The notes below the pieces were generated by a model. It was not told the origin of the DNA. It saw only the letters and a program-made list of their open reading frames with translations, and searched no databases. This document shows, in pieces, positions 24,441 through 34,231 of a stretch of DNA of 64,000 nt. The position numbers and the translations under genes are program-made. The DNA is taken from positions 335,333-399,332 of the forward strand of contig NZ_CADFDB010000008.1 in assembly GCF_902832845.1 (NCBI RefSeq), given 5' to 3'. Position 1 is the first letter of the stretch; each line of letters starts with the position of its first letter. Source of the stretch: Burkholderia metallica. GTDB lineage: Bacteria > Pseudomonadota > Gammaproteobacteria > Burkholderiales > Burkholderiaceae.

Positions 24441-25412
24441 ATGTCGACCGAGAATAATGCCGGGGCCGCTGCCAATCGCGAGAACACACGAAACCCTCGC
24501 GGTGTTGTCAGGCTGCTGGTGCGTGTGCTGACAGCTGATTTGTCGCTTAGAAACCTGATCATCCAGACGATTGTGCTTTCCTTGGCGATTGCATTCGCCT
24601 GCTATTACTGGCTGGGGCCGTGGATGGCCACACATAGTGATTACGCATGGTTGAGCCAATGGCGCTGGATGCCGTTGCCGGCGGCATTGGGATATCTGGC
24701 GTTGATTGGAGTCATACGGCATCGGTCGCTGATGGCGGCGCATGCTGCATTTCGCGATTTGCCGAAGGGCACGCCAGACGAGAAGAAAATTCAGCTCAAG
24801 CACCAGGTCGAGAGAAAGCGCAGTCTGTACAAGATGATCGGTGAGGTATTCGCCGCGATGTCGGTACTCAGCGCCGCATTTTCGCTGATGGGCTCCTATA
24901 CGTCGTTCGACGCGCGATTTTTGCGACCCGGCCCCGCTGTGATTGCAGCGGATCTGGCACGGATCCGCGTGTTGACTGAGCGGTCGTGTCGTATGGGTGT
25001 GACGGCGGACATTTGCACGACTCCGCCTTCCGTGCGCCAGATGATTGACATCGTCGAGAAGGAAACTGATCCGATTGAGCGGCGGGCTGCCGTAATGGAG
25101 ATGCTGGAGCGTGTCGGTCCGGTGCTGGCCGCGATTCAGGACGTCGGGCATGACGAGCTGGCGCGTCTCATCAAGAAGGTCGATGCTGAAATTCCCGACG
25201 AGGCGGGGTTCTCATTACTTCAGATGGCCATTGCATCATTTCTGGTTTTGACGGTGACTATTGCGGTCGGTTTCAAGCTTGCTGTTGCCGTGTACGAGTA
25301 CCGGCTCACGTTCTTGGCAATTGATGACGTTGCGAAGCAAACCGTCACGCCCCATGTTTCGCAGCGTACGAATATGCCGCAGGTCGCCGAATCGCAGGAG
25401 TCGTCAAAATAA
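24441..25412 (+). CDS. four-helix membrane protein of unknown function
   Basis: 323 residues after GAGGGA. Hydrophobic segments lie near 40-60, 78-95, 130-150 and 252-280, with a Lys/Glu-rich cytoplasmic segment (GTPDEKKIQLKHQVERKRS, about 108-126) and a mostly helical loop of 100 residues between helices three and four. The codon use is clearly less GC-rich than the motor genes 48 bp upstream, which hints at a different origin. No family recognised. Its close spacing to the MotB-like gene makes a role in the same system possible, but not shown. Confidence 0.7.
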   Translation: MSTENNAGAAANRENTRNPRGVVRLLVRVLTADLSLRNLIIQTIVLSLAIAFACYYWLGPWMATHSDYAWLSQWRWMPLPAALGYLALIGVIRHRSLMAAHAAFRDLPKGTPDEKKIQLKHQVERKRSLYKMIGEVFAAMSVLSAAFSLMGSYTSFDARFLRPGPAVIAADLARIRVLTERSCRMGVTADICTTPPSVRQMIDIVEKETDPIERRAAVMEMLERVGPVLAAIQDVGHDELARLIKKVDAEIPDEAGFSLLQMAIASFLVLTVTIAVGFKLAVAVYEYRLTFLAIDDVAKQTVTPHVSQRTNMPQVAESQESSK

Positions 25413-25545
25413 ACAGCCCGAATGCCGCCGGTGCTGAGATATAACGAATCTCGCATGATGAACATCTGAAATCAGCGATGCGGTTCTGCGCGCGCATGCC
25501 GATAACCCAAACTGGCTCAGACCGAGCGGCTATCGAGGGTTCCCC

Positions 25546-27408
25546 ATGCATTTCTGGCGCAAGCTTTCCATTCAGAACAAGCTGATTCTCAGCATGACGA
25601 GTTGCCTGCTCGTGTTCGTCGCGATCTCGAGCGGGCTCAGCATCCGCCTGATCGGCAACGCGGTGCGCGATCGCGTCGTGCGCGAAGAGCTGCCGACGGC
25701 CGTGAACGGCATCCGCGCCGACGTGCAGCGGCAGATGGCCGGGCCGATCGCCGCGTCGCGGATTCTCGCGCGCGATGCATTCCTGCTGCAATGGGAAGCC
25801 GACGGCGAACCGGACGCCGGCACGCGCAACTGGATCCAGCTCGCGAAGAACGTGAAGGACGAGCAGAAGGCCGCGTCGGTGCAGTGGGTGTCGGTGAAGA
25901 GCGGCAACTACTACAACGAAGCCGGTCTGCAGCGGAAGGTGACCGACAAGGATCAGTGGCTGACCGGCTTCCTGTCGTCCGGCAAGGCGTTCGACGTGAA
26001 CATGGACCGCGAGGTGACGGTCGGCGGCTACATGATGTTCATCAACAGCCGCGTCGAACTCGACGGCGTGCCGATCGGCGCGGCGTGCATGAGCTTGTCG
26101 GTCGATGCGCTCGCGAAGGGCATCGCCGCTTACCGGATCGGCGAGACCGGCTTCGCGTATCTCGTGCGTCCCGACGGCGCGATCATGATGCATCGCGATT
26201 CGTCGCTGATCGACGGCAAGCATTTCATGAAGGACCAGCAGGGGCTGCCCGGCGATGCGTCGTCGACGCTGCTGGCCGGCAAGCCGTATGCGTACCTGAG
26301 CTACAACGGTGAAGGCGGCGCGCGTTTCATCGCGACGTCGTTCATTCCGGAGTTGAACGCATATGTGGTCGTCGAGGTGCCGCAGGTCGAACTCCTCGGA
26401 CCGGTGACGCGTGCGATCCGCAGTGCTGCGCTGGTCGCGGCGGTGGTGGGGCTGGGTGTCGCGTTGCTCGTGATCTGGCAGGTGGGGCGTGCGATCGCCG
26501 CGCCGATCCGACGGGCGGCGACGCTGCTGTCGGAGATCGCAAGCGGTCAGGGCGATCTCACGCGCCGGATGACGGTCGAGAGCCAGGACGAGATCGGGCA
26601 ATTGTCGGATGCGTTCAACCGGTTCGTGTCGTCGCTGTCGACGCTGGTGCATAGCATTCGGGCGGCTTCTGCATCGATCGCGACCGGGTCGGCGCAGATT
26701 GCGACCGGCAATGCCGACCTCAGCGAACGTACCGAAGGGCAGTCGAGCAACCTGGAGCGCACGGCTTCATCGATGGAACAAATCACGGCCGTGGTGCGGA
26801 ACAACACCGAGACGGCGACGACGGCCGCGAAGATGATCAACGGCGCTTCCGATGCGGCGGCGCGCGGTGGGCAGGTGGTGGGCGAGGTGGTGAGCACGAT
26901 GCAGGAGATCAGCGACGCGTCGCAGCGGATCTCCGAGATCATCGTGATGATCGACAGCATCTCGTTCCAGACGAATATTCTTGCGTTGAACGCGGCGGTG
27001 GAAGCGGCGCGGGCCGGGGAGCAGGGGCGCGGGTTTGCGGTGGTGGCTTCGGAAGTGCGGAATCTGGCGCAGCGCAGCGCGCAGGCGGCGAAGGAGATCA
27101 AATCGCTGATCGAACATAGCGCGGGGACGGTGAATACCGGGTCGCGGCTGGTGAGTGAGGCCGGGAAGGTGATGCGCGATGTCGTGACGCAAGTGCAGGG
27201 CGTGAGCGCGATGATGAGCGAGATTGCCGAGGCGAGCCTGGAGCAGAGTGCGGGTATCGATCAGATCGGGGATGCGGTGCAGTCGCTCGATCAGATGACG
27301 CAGCAGAATGCGGCTTTGGTCGAGGAAAGTGCGGCGGCTGCGGAGAGTTTGAAGCAGCAGGCGGCGGAATTGACGCGGCTGGTGTCGGCTTTCAAGGTGG
27401 ATGAGTAA
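25546..27408 (+). CDS. methyl-accepting chemotaxis protein with dCACHE sensor
   Basis: 620 residues with GAGGG before the ATG. Membrane helices near 12-32 and 288-310 flank a periplasmic sensor of about 250 residues of the double-CACHE type ([42 protein letters not shown]). A HAMP domain follows ([26 protein letters not shown]). The signalling hairpin includes [27 protein letters not shown]. The C-terminus lacks the NWETF-type methylation-docking pentapeptide. It senses a small molecule and controls CheA. Located 133 bp after the membrane protein, with its own promoter likely. Confidence 0.93.
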   Translation: MHFWRKLSIQNKLILSMTSCLLVFVAISSGLSIRLIGNAVRDRVVREELPTAVNGIRADVQRQMAGPIAASRILARDAFLLQWEADGEPDAGTRNWIQLAKNVKDEQKAASVQWVSVKSGNYYNEAGLQRKVTDKDQWLTGFLSSGKAFDVNMDREVTVGGYMMFINSRVELDGVPIGAACMSLSVDALAKGIAAYRIGETGFAYLVRPDGAIMMHRDSSLIDGKHFMKDQQGLPGDASSTLLAGKPYAYLSYNGEGGARFIATSFIPELNAYVVVEVPQVELLGPVTRAIRSAALVAAVVGLGVALLVIWQVGRAIAAPIRRAATLLSEIASGQGDLTRRMTVESQDEIGQLSDAFNRFVSSLSTLVHSIRAASASIATGSAQIATGNADLSERTEGQSSNLERTASSMEQITAVVRNNTETATTAAKMINGASDAAARGGQVVGEVVSTMQEISDASQRISEIIVMIDSISFQTNILALNAAVEAARAGEQGRGFAVVASEVRNLAQRSAQAAKEIKSLIEHSAGTVNTGSRLVSEAGKVMRDVVTQVQGVSAMMSEIAEASLEQSAGIDQIGDAVQSLDQMTQQNAALVEESAAAAESLKQQAAELTRLVSAFKVDE

Positions 27409-27511
27409 AGCCTGATTCGCGATTTAGAATAAGGCGTTTCTGAGGGACGGCTGTAGTGGGTTCACGGCAGCCGTTTGCATATCGGCGCGGGATTCGGTGA
27501 CGTCTATAAAA

Positions 27512-28300
27512 ATGAAACGCATTTCCAGGTGGAAGATCGGGGTGGGGGCGGTGGTGCTCGTCGCGGTAATGGCTGCCGTGGGCGCGAAGGTGGTTGCGTC
27601 GCCTGCCGATTCTTATCTTGCCTATCGAAAGAAAGCCGTCGACACGGTTGCAGCGGCGCGGATTGAAGACCGGGCGGATCTGGACAAGAAATACACGGCC
27701 GACGTGAATGCGCGGTTGGTCAAGCTGGTCGGGATGGTCAGGGCGAAAGGGTTTTCCGCGAAGGCGGGGAGTAACGTGTCGAGCCTCGTTGTCGATAACG
27801 GGATGACGCCCGGGCCGGACGGACTGTTCTTGAAGTCGAATGACGGGAAGGTGAATCTCGTCGTGACGGCGGTTCCGCTTTTGAAGGCCTGGGTAGCGAC
27901 GGCAGATGCGGGGATCAAGTCGGCGGATGACGTTGCCGCGATTTTCGATAGCGAGACGTTTTACACCGACGTGCTCGGTGGCGACGCCGCGGAGTTTCGG
28001 TTTGCGGAATTACCGGTGAAGCGAAAGCCGGCTGATGCGGCGGTGAAAGCATGGCTGCTGGGTGACAGCCAGGACGGCATGCCGGATGGGCCGAAAACGT
28101 TGGCAGTGTCGATCAGGCAGGGCGCGCGGGTTTATATCCTGTGGCGGGATGCGACGTTGCCGACGATCGCCGCTTGCAGTACGGAACACGTGGCCGAGGA
28201 ACAGCGGCCAGCCTGTTTCGCGCAGCAATTGCCCAAACAGCGGCGCTATTCACGGTTTGTGTCGGAAGCGCAGGCGATGGTCGATGCGGTTGTTCAGTAG
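27512..28300 (+). CDS. hypothetical exported protein
   Basis: 262 residues from the ATG at 27512; a GTG at 27497 is an alternative and neither has a good ribosome-binding site. The N-terminus is a signal anchor or signal peptide (KIGVGAVVLVAVMAAVGAKVVASPADS). The rest is soluble and mixed alpha/beta, with two Cys close together near the end (IAACSTEHVAEEQRPACFAQQL) that may form a disulfide. I do not recognise the family. It is a standalone gene after the chemoreceptor. Confidence 0.65.
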   Translation: MKRISRWKIGVGAVVLVAVMAAVGAKVVASPADSYLAYRKKAVDTVAAARIEDRADLDKKYTADVNARLVKLVGMVRAKGFSAKAGSNVSSLVVDNGMTPGPDGLFLKSNDGKVNLVVTAVPLLKAWVATADAGIKSADDVAAIFDSETFYTDVLGGDAAEFRFAELPVKRKPADAAVKAWLLGDSQDGMPDGPKTLAVSIRQGARVYILWRDATLPTIAACSTEHVAEEQRPACFAQQLPKQRRYSRFVSEAQAMVDAVVQ

Positions 28301-28434
28301 GATGCAATTGTCTCGATGGCCGTTGAGTCAGGCGATATCGCGAGGCGATAGGGTTCGCTAGGGTTTTGAAAGAGTCGACAGTACCGGGGACATCGCCGAC
28401 AATCGCGTCGCCCACGACTACCAGAGGGGAGTAA

Positions 28435-28872
28435 ATGCAGTCCGAGCTTCCTATGGCTGATGCCCTGCCACGGGGTATCGACAAGGCAAAAATTCGATCG
28501 CAGGCGCAAAAGAAGTTCGCCGGGTCTCTGGCCAATGACACGAAATGGAACGAGCTGATTTCATTCATGCGTGGTCTGGACGGATGGCGGCCTTCGTACC
28601 GTTCAAAATGGATCAACGGGCATGTGTCGGGATGGGATGTCGAGTGGTTCTACCACCTGCCGTTTCCATTTGTGGGGGTTGAGTGGATGGATCTCGGATT
28701 GCGTGAGCAGGCTTCGGTCAGGCACGAGGTCATCGATCACTCAACGCTTGTTTTGAGTAAGCTGGCAGAAATTGGCTTCGAGTTTGAGGTCAGGGGTGAC
28801 GTCGCCAGAATCTGGGGCTATGCCCCGAAGTCCTATGAAGATTTTCCGCCGGATGACTTTTCCGGAGCTTGA
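28435..28872 (+). CDS. DUF6678-like cytoplasmic protein
   Basis: 145 residues with GAGGGGAG before the ATG. The segment NDTKWNELISFMRGLDGWRP, then WINGHVSGWDVEWFYHLPF and VEWMDLG, follows the pattern of the DUF6678 family of small proteins. Members often sit among toxin-immunity genes, but no toxin neighbour is evident here. The C-terminal half (DHSTLVLSKLAEIGFEFEVRGDVARIWGY) has a helix-strand pattern. Codon use is less GC-rich than average. Role unknown; the family call is moderate. Confidence 0.65.
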   Translation: MQSELPMADALPRGIDKAKIRSQAQKKFAGSLANDTKWNELISFMRGLDGWRPSYRSKWINGHVSGWDVEWFYHLPFPFVGVEWMDLGLREQASVRHEVIDHSTLVLSKLAEIGFEFEVRGDVARIWGYAPKSYEDFPPDDFSGA

Positions 28873-29289
28873 TCGTCTTGCGTCAGTGGGCGCCGACGAT
28901 GTCTTCTGCGTCGACCGCTGACTGGCGTTGTACCGACGGCTACCGCAGCACATCCCGACGCCGTGGTGAATGGGCCACTACAGGCAAATCCGATGGACCG
29001 CTCAGGGGCGAGGCCGACCATCGATTTCGCGCGCAAGCGCATCGTTCGACGCGCGTCACGGACGGGGGGGCACCGATAGACGCAAGCATCGAATTCCGGT
29101 TTCGTTCGAAACAGCGGGCGTCAAATCGTGGAGTAGTATTCCCCCATGTCCAGGTTATTGCCCGGCCCATACGGCGCACAGTCGACCCATCCGTGACGAC
29201 GGCGGCAAGCTCGTTAAAGAGTTTGGAAACTGCTTCAACGATACGTGTGATGGCACAGGCCGCGGCGATGACATTGATGGGAAGGCATC
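28873..29289. other. intergenic region, 417 bp, no gene seen
   Basis: Several overlapping frames are open here, but none has a ribosome-binding site or protein-like composition. It may contain the promoter of the next small membrane protein, or be the remains of decayed genes. Confidence 0.5.
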
Positions 29290-29703
29290 ATGTCAACCGA
29301 GTGGAAGCACCGCGTCAGACTGTTTGTCCAGCGCTTCTGGCAGCCGACCAGTGCGTGCATGACCTGCATGCCCGGGAGCTGGGGAAATATCATGAGCGTT
29401 ACCCACTGGACTATCGCAATTCATACGGGTCTGCTTACCGGACTCCTGGCCGTACTGTTGACTTTCACGCCCGCGGCGAAACTCTACCCGCATCGATACG
29501 GCAATGCGCTGGTCGTTGGCATCCTGACAACGTTGGGCGACGTCTACTCGCACACGAGTCACTACCGTATCCCCTATGTCGAGCACATCGTGACGGGGGC
29601 AATTTCAGGTCTCCTGACGCTTGCGGCCTCCTATCTCTTCGAAGACCGCGCGCGACGTCTTCGGGTGGCGTGGGCTCGGTTTTTCGGACAATTTAGCCGC
29701 TGA
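29290..29703 (+). CDS. small membrane protein, hypothetical
   Basis: 137 residues from the ATG at 29290, preceded by GGGAAGG. Two or three membrane helices: about 38-60 (HWTIAIHTGLLTGLLAVLLTF), 70-85 (NALVVGILTTLGDVYS) and 95-113 (HIVTGAISGLLTLAASYLF). It has a basic N-terminus with Cys-x-x-Cys (CMTCMPG) and a basic C-terminus. I recognise no family. It converges with the amidohydrolase gene over 261 bp. Confidence 0.6.
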   Translation: MSTEWKHRVRLFVQRFWQPTSACMTCMPGSWGNIMSVTHWTIAIHTGLLTGLLAVLLTFTPAAKLYPHRYGNALVVGILTTLGDVYSHTSHYRIPYVEHIVTGAISGLLTLAASYLFEDRARRLRVAWARFFGQFSR

Positions 29704-29964
29704 CTTTCCGAGCCCGCCTGGCCGAACGGAAAGACGCCCCCGACGAGGCTGCGCTTCATGACCGGAGGCTGCGCACGGACATCCGGAACGCGCGACGGGC
29801 AGGAGCAGGCGTTCGACGTAGCAGGATGGACCGTCACCGATCGCCGATCATTCAAAAAAGTGCGAACCATGATCGTTCGCTCGTTGTTTCGATCGTCCGG
29901 CTCGAAGCAAGCAACGGAGCCGTCAAACGATCCGGCGACAAATCCCCGCAACCGCGAACCCACC

Positions 29965-31200
29965 CTAACCCGCCCGCGCCTTCACAACCTTCCCCCGCTG
30001 CAATACATATTCGACGCGCTCGCCTTGACCGGCCACCACGTCGATATCCTCGAGCGGATTCCCGTCCAGCACGACCAGATCCGCGATCGCTCCCGCCGCC
30101 ACGACCCCGAGCTGGCCCTGCATGTTGACGATTTCCGCCGCGACGGTCGTCGCCGACCGGAGCGCTTCCAGAGTCCCCAGCACCTCGGCCCGGATCCGGA
30201 ACTCCCCGCACTGAAATGCGTGCATTTCCCCGAGCAGATCCGACCCGAATCCCATCTTCACGCCGGCGTTCGCATAGACTTCCAGCGATTCGCGCCCCTT
30301 CTGCTGAACGGAAGCCACCTTTGCCACTGACTCGGGCGGCATCCCGAACGCCGCGCCGTGTTTCGCGAGCGCGTCATACGTGACAAGCGTGGGCACCACG
30401 AACGCGCCATGCTCGTGCATCAGTTTCGCCGCCGCGTCGTCCACCAGATTGCCGTGTTCGATCGTCCTTACCCCACAGCGCACCGCCCGCGCGATTGCCC
30501 GCCCCGTGTACGCGTGTGCCATCACATAAGTATTCGCGGCCTCGGCTTCATCCACGATGGCCCGAATCTCGTCCTCGGAGTATTGCGTGTTCGCAATCGG
30601 GTCGGTCGGTGAAGCGACGCCACCCGACGCCATGATCTTGATCTGCGTCGCGCCTTTCTGAATTTCTTCACGTACCGCGAGCCGCACACCTTCGACCCCG
30701 TCCACCACGCGCGCAATCGCGCCCGTCCTGAAACAGCACGAGCAAGGCTCCAGCAAGTCCCCGCGAGGCCGAAAGTCCCCGTGCCCGCCGGTCTGCGACA
30801 ACGCCTTTCCCGATGGAAAAATACGCGGCCCCGACACCAGCCCGGTCTCGACCGCCTGCATCAAGCTCCAGTCCGCGCCGCCTGCATCGCGTACGCTGGT
30901 GAACCCGCGCGACAACATCGCATCGAGAATCGGCAACGAGCGAATCGCCGCGAGAATGTTCGGCTGCGTCGCATTCGCGCCGAGATTCGCATTCGAAGCC
31001 AGCACATGCACATGGCAATCGATGAACCCCGGCATCACGGTCTTGCCGCGTACGTCGATGCGGTGCGCATTCGGAAAATCCACCGGCCGATCGGTCACTT
31101 CGACGATCCGGTCGCCGTCGATTACGACGTGATGATGTTCGAGCAGCACGCCCCGTTCGAGATCGAGTACGTTGCCGCCTTGAAGCACGGTAATGGTCAT
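29965..31200 (-). CDS. metal-dependent amidohydrolase, Xaa-Pro-dipeptidase-like
   Basis: 411 residues of the amidohydrolase superfamily. The metal site is indicated by the HxH motif in DCHVHV near residue 63, the probable carboxylated Lys in QIKIMASGGV, the His residues in VMAHAYTG and RTIEHGNLV, and the Asp in GFGSDLLGE. The C-terminal strands include GAIADLVVLDGNPLEDIDVV. This arrangement is like the Sgx9260/Cc3125 group that cleaves N-acyl or prolyl dipeptides. It is cytoplasmic. It lies 12 bp after the MFS transporter gene, in the same operon, so it probably hydrolyses the imported substrate. Confidence 0.88.
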   Translation of the reverse strand: MTITVLQGGNVLDLERGVLLEHHHVVIDGDRIVEVTDRPVDFPNAHRIDVRGKTVMPGFIDCHVHVLASNANLGANATQPNILAAIRSLPILDAMLSRGFTSVRDAGGADWSLMQAVETGLVSGPRIFPSGKALSQTGGHGDFRPRGDLLEPCSCCFRTGAIARVVDGVEGVRLAVREEIQKGATQIKIMASGGVASPTDPIANTQYSEDEIRAIVDEAEAANTYVMAHAYTGRAIARAVRCGVRTIEHGNLVDDAAAKLMHEHGAFVVPTLVTYDALAKHGAAFGMPPESVAKVASVQQKGRESLEVYANAGVKMGFGSDLLGEMHAFQCGEFRIRAEVLGTLEALRSATTVAAEIVNMQGQLGVVAAGAIADLVVLDGNPLEDIDVVAGQGERVEYVLQRGKVVKARAG

Positions 31201-31212
31201 GGAGAGGGATCC

Positions 31213-32529
31213 TTATCGATTGACGGAAGCGGCACGCCTGGCGTCCTTCACGAAGCGCGTTCCGATGAAGCTGACGGCCGCCGCGAGGGTCACGTAGAAG
31301 GCCGGCGCCATGTTGCTGCCGGTGCGGGCGATGAGCCACGTGATCAGGAACGGCGCGAAGCCGCCGAAGATCGTGACCGCGAAGTTGTAGGCGACGGACA
31401 GCCCGGTCGATAGCACCTTGGTCGGGAACAGTTCGGCGAACGCCGCGAGGATCGGCCCGGTATAAGTCGCGATCAGCACGCCGAACACGGCCTGGAACAC
31501 GATCAGCGACGTGAACCCGGGCGCATGGTTGATCCACGCGAACATCGGCCACGCGAGCACGAAGATCGCAAGCGCCGATCCGGACAGGAACACGCGCCGT
31601 CCCCACACGTCGGCGAGTTTGCCGACGATCGGCGAGCAGCACATGATCATCAGCCCGCCGACCATGCCGGCTGCGAACCCGGTCGATTGCGGCAGATGCA
31701 GCGTGCGCACGGAATACGTCGGCATGTAGAAGAGCAGCACGTACGTGCAGACGGTCCACAGAATGACCATCGAAAAGCTCGCGAACGTCTCGCGCGGGTA
31801 GGTGGACAGCACTTCCTTCAGCGGCGAGCTTTCTTTGGCCTGCGCCTCGACGGCACTGAAGGCGGGCGTCTCGTCGATATGGCTGCGGATGAAATAGCCG
31901 ACGGGTCCGACGATGATCCCGAGCAGGAACGGCAGTCGCCAGCCCCAGCTATGCAGCGCCTGCACGTCGAGCGACGTCGTGACGAAGGTGCCGGTCGCGG
32001 CGCCGAGCAGCACCGCGAAGCCGATGCTCGACTGGATCCAGCTCGAGTAGTACGCGCGCTTCTCCGGCGGCGCGTATTCGGTGAGGAACGCGGTGGCGCC
32101 GCCCATCTCGCCGCCGGCCGAGAAACCTTGCAGCAGCCGCGCGACGACGATCAGCAGCGGCGCGGCGATGCCGGCCTGTTCGTAGGTCGGCGCGAGCCCG
32201 ATGAGCGCGGTGCCGGCTGCCATCATGAGAATGGTGAGCGACAGCGCGGCCTTGCGCCCGACCTTGTCGGCGTAGATGCCGAGCACGATGCCGCCGACGG
32301 GCCGCATGAAGAAGCCGACGCCGAACGTCGCGACGGTCAGCAGCACGGACGTCAGTTCGTTGCCGGTCGGAAAGAACAGTTTCGCGATGATGACCGCGAA
32401 GAAGCTGTAGACGGTGAAATCGAACCATTCGAGACCGTTGCCGATCACGGTCGCGACGATGGCGCGGCGACGCTGCTGCACTGCCGCATCGACGGCAGGC
32501 GCGGCGCGCGGGGAAAGCGTTCCTTGCAT
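31213..32529 (-). CDS. MFS transporter of the metabolite:H+ symporter group
   Basis: 438 residues, ribosome-binding site AGGAAGAG. Twelve membrane helices with the MHS-type marks GNGLEWFDFTVYSFF near residue 30, a loop 2-3 motif IYADKVGRKAAL, and RLLQGFSAGGEMGGA. This group takes up organic acids or zwitterions with protons. It is just upstream of the amidohydrolase and downstream of a LysR gene, all on the minus strand. It is likely to import the amidohydrolase substrate. Substrate not determinable. Confidence 0.92.
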   Translation of the reverse strand: MQGTLSPRAAPAVDAAVQQRRRAIVATVIGNGLEWFDFTVYSFFAVIIAKLFFPTGNELTSVLLTVATFGVGFFMRPVGGIVLGIYADKVGRKAALSLTILMMAAGTALIGLAPTYEQAGIAAPLLIVVARLLQGFSAGGEMGGATAFLTEYAPPEKRAYYSSWIQSSIGFAVLLGAATGTFVTTSLDVQALHSWGWRLPFLLGIIVGPVGYFIRSHIDETPAFSAVEAQAKESSPLKEVLSTYPRETFASFSMVILWTVCTYVLLFYMPTYSVRTLHLPQSTGFAAGMVGGLMIMCCSPIVGKLADVWGRRVFLSGSALAIFVLAWPMFAWINHAPGFTSLIVFQAVFGVLIATYTGPILAAFAELFPTKVLSTGLSVAYNFAVTIFGGFAPFLITWLIARTGSNMAPAFYVTLAAAVSFIGTRFVKDARRAASVNR

Positions 32530-32652
32530 GGTCTCTTCCTTTGCCAGAAGACGGGACGGGCGCCCCGCGTGAACCCCATGCTAAGGACAGCGCGATTTTT
32601 TTCTGAAACGAAAGATTTGCATGCACGCATGCGCTACGCGCATGCATCGCGA

Positions 32653-33564
32653 TCAGGACGCGATCTGCTTCTCCGCTTGTTCGAACAGCCAGCGTGTGAA
32701 CAGGCGCGCGGCCTGGTTCTGCGCGCGGTCGTTCGGCGAGATCACGTAATAGCCGCCGCCGTGGCTCGCGGAGGCTTCCGTCACGCGCACGAGCAGGCCG
32801 GCCTCGATGCACGCGTCGATCATGTAGCGCCAGCCGAGCGACACGCCCTGGCCGAGAATGGTCATCTGTACGATCTGCGGATACGAATTGATCGTGATGT
32901 CCTGCGGCAGCGCCTTCTGCCGGTCGATGTCGTTCTGGTCGAACCATTCGGGCCACGACATCCATTGGCGCTGTCCATCTTCCAGGCGCAGCAGCGTCTC
33001 GTTCGCAAGGTCGGCTGCGTCGAGCGTGCGGCCGGCCAGATAGCCGGGCGCGCAGACGGGAAAGACTTCCTCGTCGAACAGGCGGCGAGCGGTGTATTCG
33101 GCCGGCGCCTGCTGGCGCACGTAGTAGACGCCGACGTCGAATTCCGCCGGCGACATCGACGCGAGGCCGTCTCTGACGATCAAGCGCAGCTTGATGTTCG
33201 GATAAGCGGCGCGGAAATTCGGCAGGCGCGGCGTGAGCCACAGCAGCGCGACGCCCGACGAGCATGCGATGGTCAGTTCGAGATCGCCGTACGGCTTCAT
33301 CACGTCATGCGTGGCTTCCGCGCATTGCGTGAGCAGATGATGGACCTGGGTCGCGTATTGCTCGCCGGCAAGGGTCAGCCGCAGTGAACGATGCTCGCGG
33401 ACGAACAGCGAGCGGCCGAGGTATTCCTCGAGCTGCTGGATCTGGCGGCTGATCGCGCTTTGGGTCAGGTGCAGTTCGGAGGCGGCTTTCGTGAAGCTCG
33501 CGTGCCGCACGGCGGCTTCGAACGCGACGAGGCACTGAAGGGGCGGCAGAGGCGTAATGCGCAT
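32653..33564 (-). CDS. LysR-family transcriptional regulator (GcvA-like)
   Basis: 303 residues from the ATG at 33564; the frame runs on upstream but the family start is MRITPLPPLQCLVAFEAAVRH. The helix-turn-helix is ASFTKAASELHLTQSAISRQIQQLEEYL. The effector domain follows, with the GcvA-like TIACSSGVALLWLTPRLPNF. It lies 123 bp upstream of the MFS gene in the same direction, and is therefore probably the regulator of the transporter-amidohydrolase pair. Confidence 0.9.
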   Translation of the reverse strand: MRITPLPPLQCLVAFEAAVRHASFTKAASELHLTQSAISRQIQQLEEYLGRSLFVREHRSLRLTLAGEQYATQVHHLLTQCAEATHDVMKPYGDLELTIACSSGVALLWLTPRLPNFRAAYPNIKLRLIVRDGLASMSPAEFDVGVYYVRQQAPAEYTARRLFDEEVFPVCAPGYLAGRTLDAADLANETLLRLEDGQRQWMSWPEWFDQNDIDRQKALPQDITINSYPQIVQMTILGQGVSLGWRYMIDACIEAGLLVRVTEASASHGGGYYVISPNDRAQNQAARLFTRWLFEQAEKQIAS

Positions 33565-33700
33565 GGCAGCAAGGGAGGTCGAGGAGGCTGCCGATATGAT
33601 ACGAGCGGATCGAAAGGAAATCACAAGGAAGCAGGGCGCCGCCGCCGGCCGCCGCATTCGTGCGAAGATTGAGCGCACATCACACTCGCCCGAGAACGAC

Positions 33701-34162
33701 GTGACCCCATCCAATCCTGAGAGCAACGCGAACGCCGCCCACCCGCCGTGGATGCCCGTCGCCCTGGCCGAACTCGGCATCCGCCGCCACCCGCCCGGCA
33801 GCATCAATCCGCGCATCGTCGAATACAACAACCAGACGAACCTGGTCGGCTACGACGACAAGATTTCCTGGTGCTCGTCGTTCGTCAACTGGTGCATGGC
33901 GCGCGCCGACATTCGCGGCACGGGCTCCGCGCTCGCGCGTTCGTGGCTCGAATGGGGCAGGCCGCTGGAGCGCCCGGTCTACGGCTGCATCGCCGTTCTG
34001 ACGCGCGACGATCCCGCTAGCTGGAAAGGGCATGTCGGTTTCTACCTGCGTCACGATGAAGAACAGGTGTATCTCTTCGGCGGCAATCAACTGGAAGAAG
34101 TGCGCGAACTTGCGTATCCGTTGAATGAAGTGATCGGCTACCGCTGGCCCGTTGCCGGATGA
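33701..34162 (+). CDS. TIGR02594-like cysteine peptidase / amidase
   Basis: 153 residues from a GTG at 33701, preceded by GAGAA; an ATG at 33557 would extend it by 48 residues but would overlap the divergent LysR start and leave no promoter. The catalytic Cys is in KISWCSSFVNWCM, the His in WKGHVGFYL and the Asn in LFGGNQLEE, in the CHAP/NlpC-like order. This family often acts on peptidoglycan or as a phage or T6SS-associated hydrolase. No signal peptide is evident. It stands alone between a LysR gene and the efflux operon. Confidence 0.75.
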   Translation: MTPSNPESNANAAHPPWMPVALAELGIRRHPPGSINPRIVEYNNQTNLVGYDDKISWCSSFVNWCMARADIRGTGSALARSWLEWGRPLERPVYGCIAVLTRDDPASWKGHVGFYLRHDEEQVYLFGGNQLEEVRELAYPLNEVIGYRWPVAG

Positions 34163-34231
34163 TCTCGCGGGCGATGTGTGAATAAAGGCGCAGGCCGTTC
34201 ACGCGGCGTGCGTTCGCATCAGGCGCCGGCT

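Noticed and set aside
33557-33700. Upstream extension of the TIGR02594-like gene to ATG 33557
   Set aside because: It would overlap the divergent LysR start, use an atypical basic stretch and leave no room for promoters; GTG 33701 is preferred.
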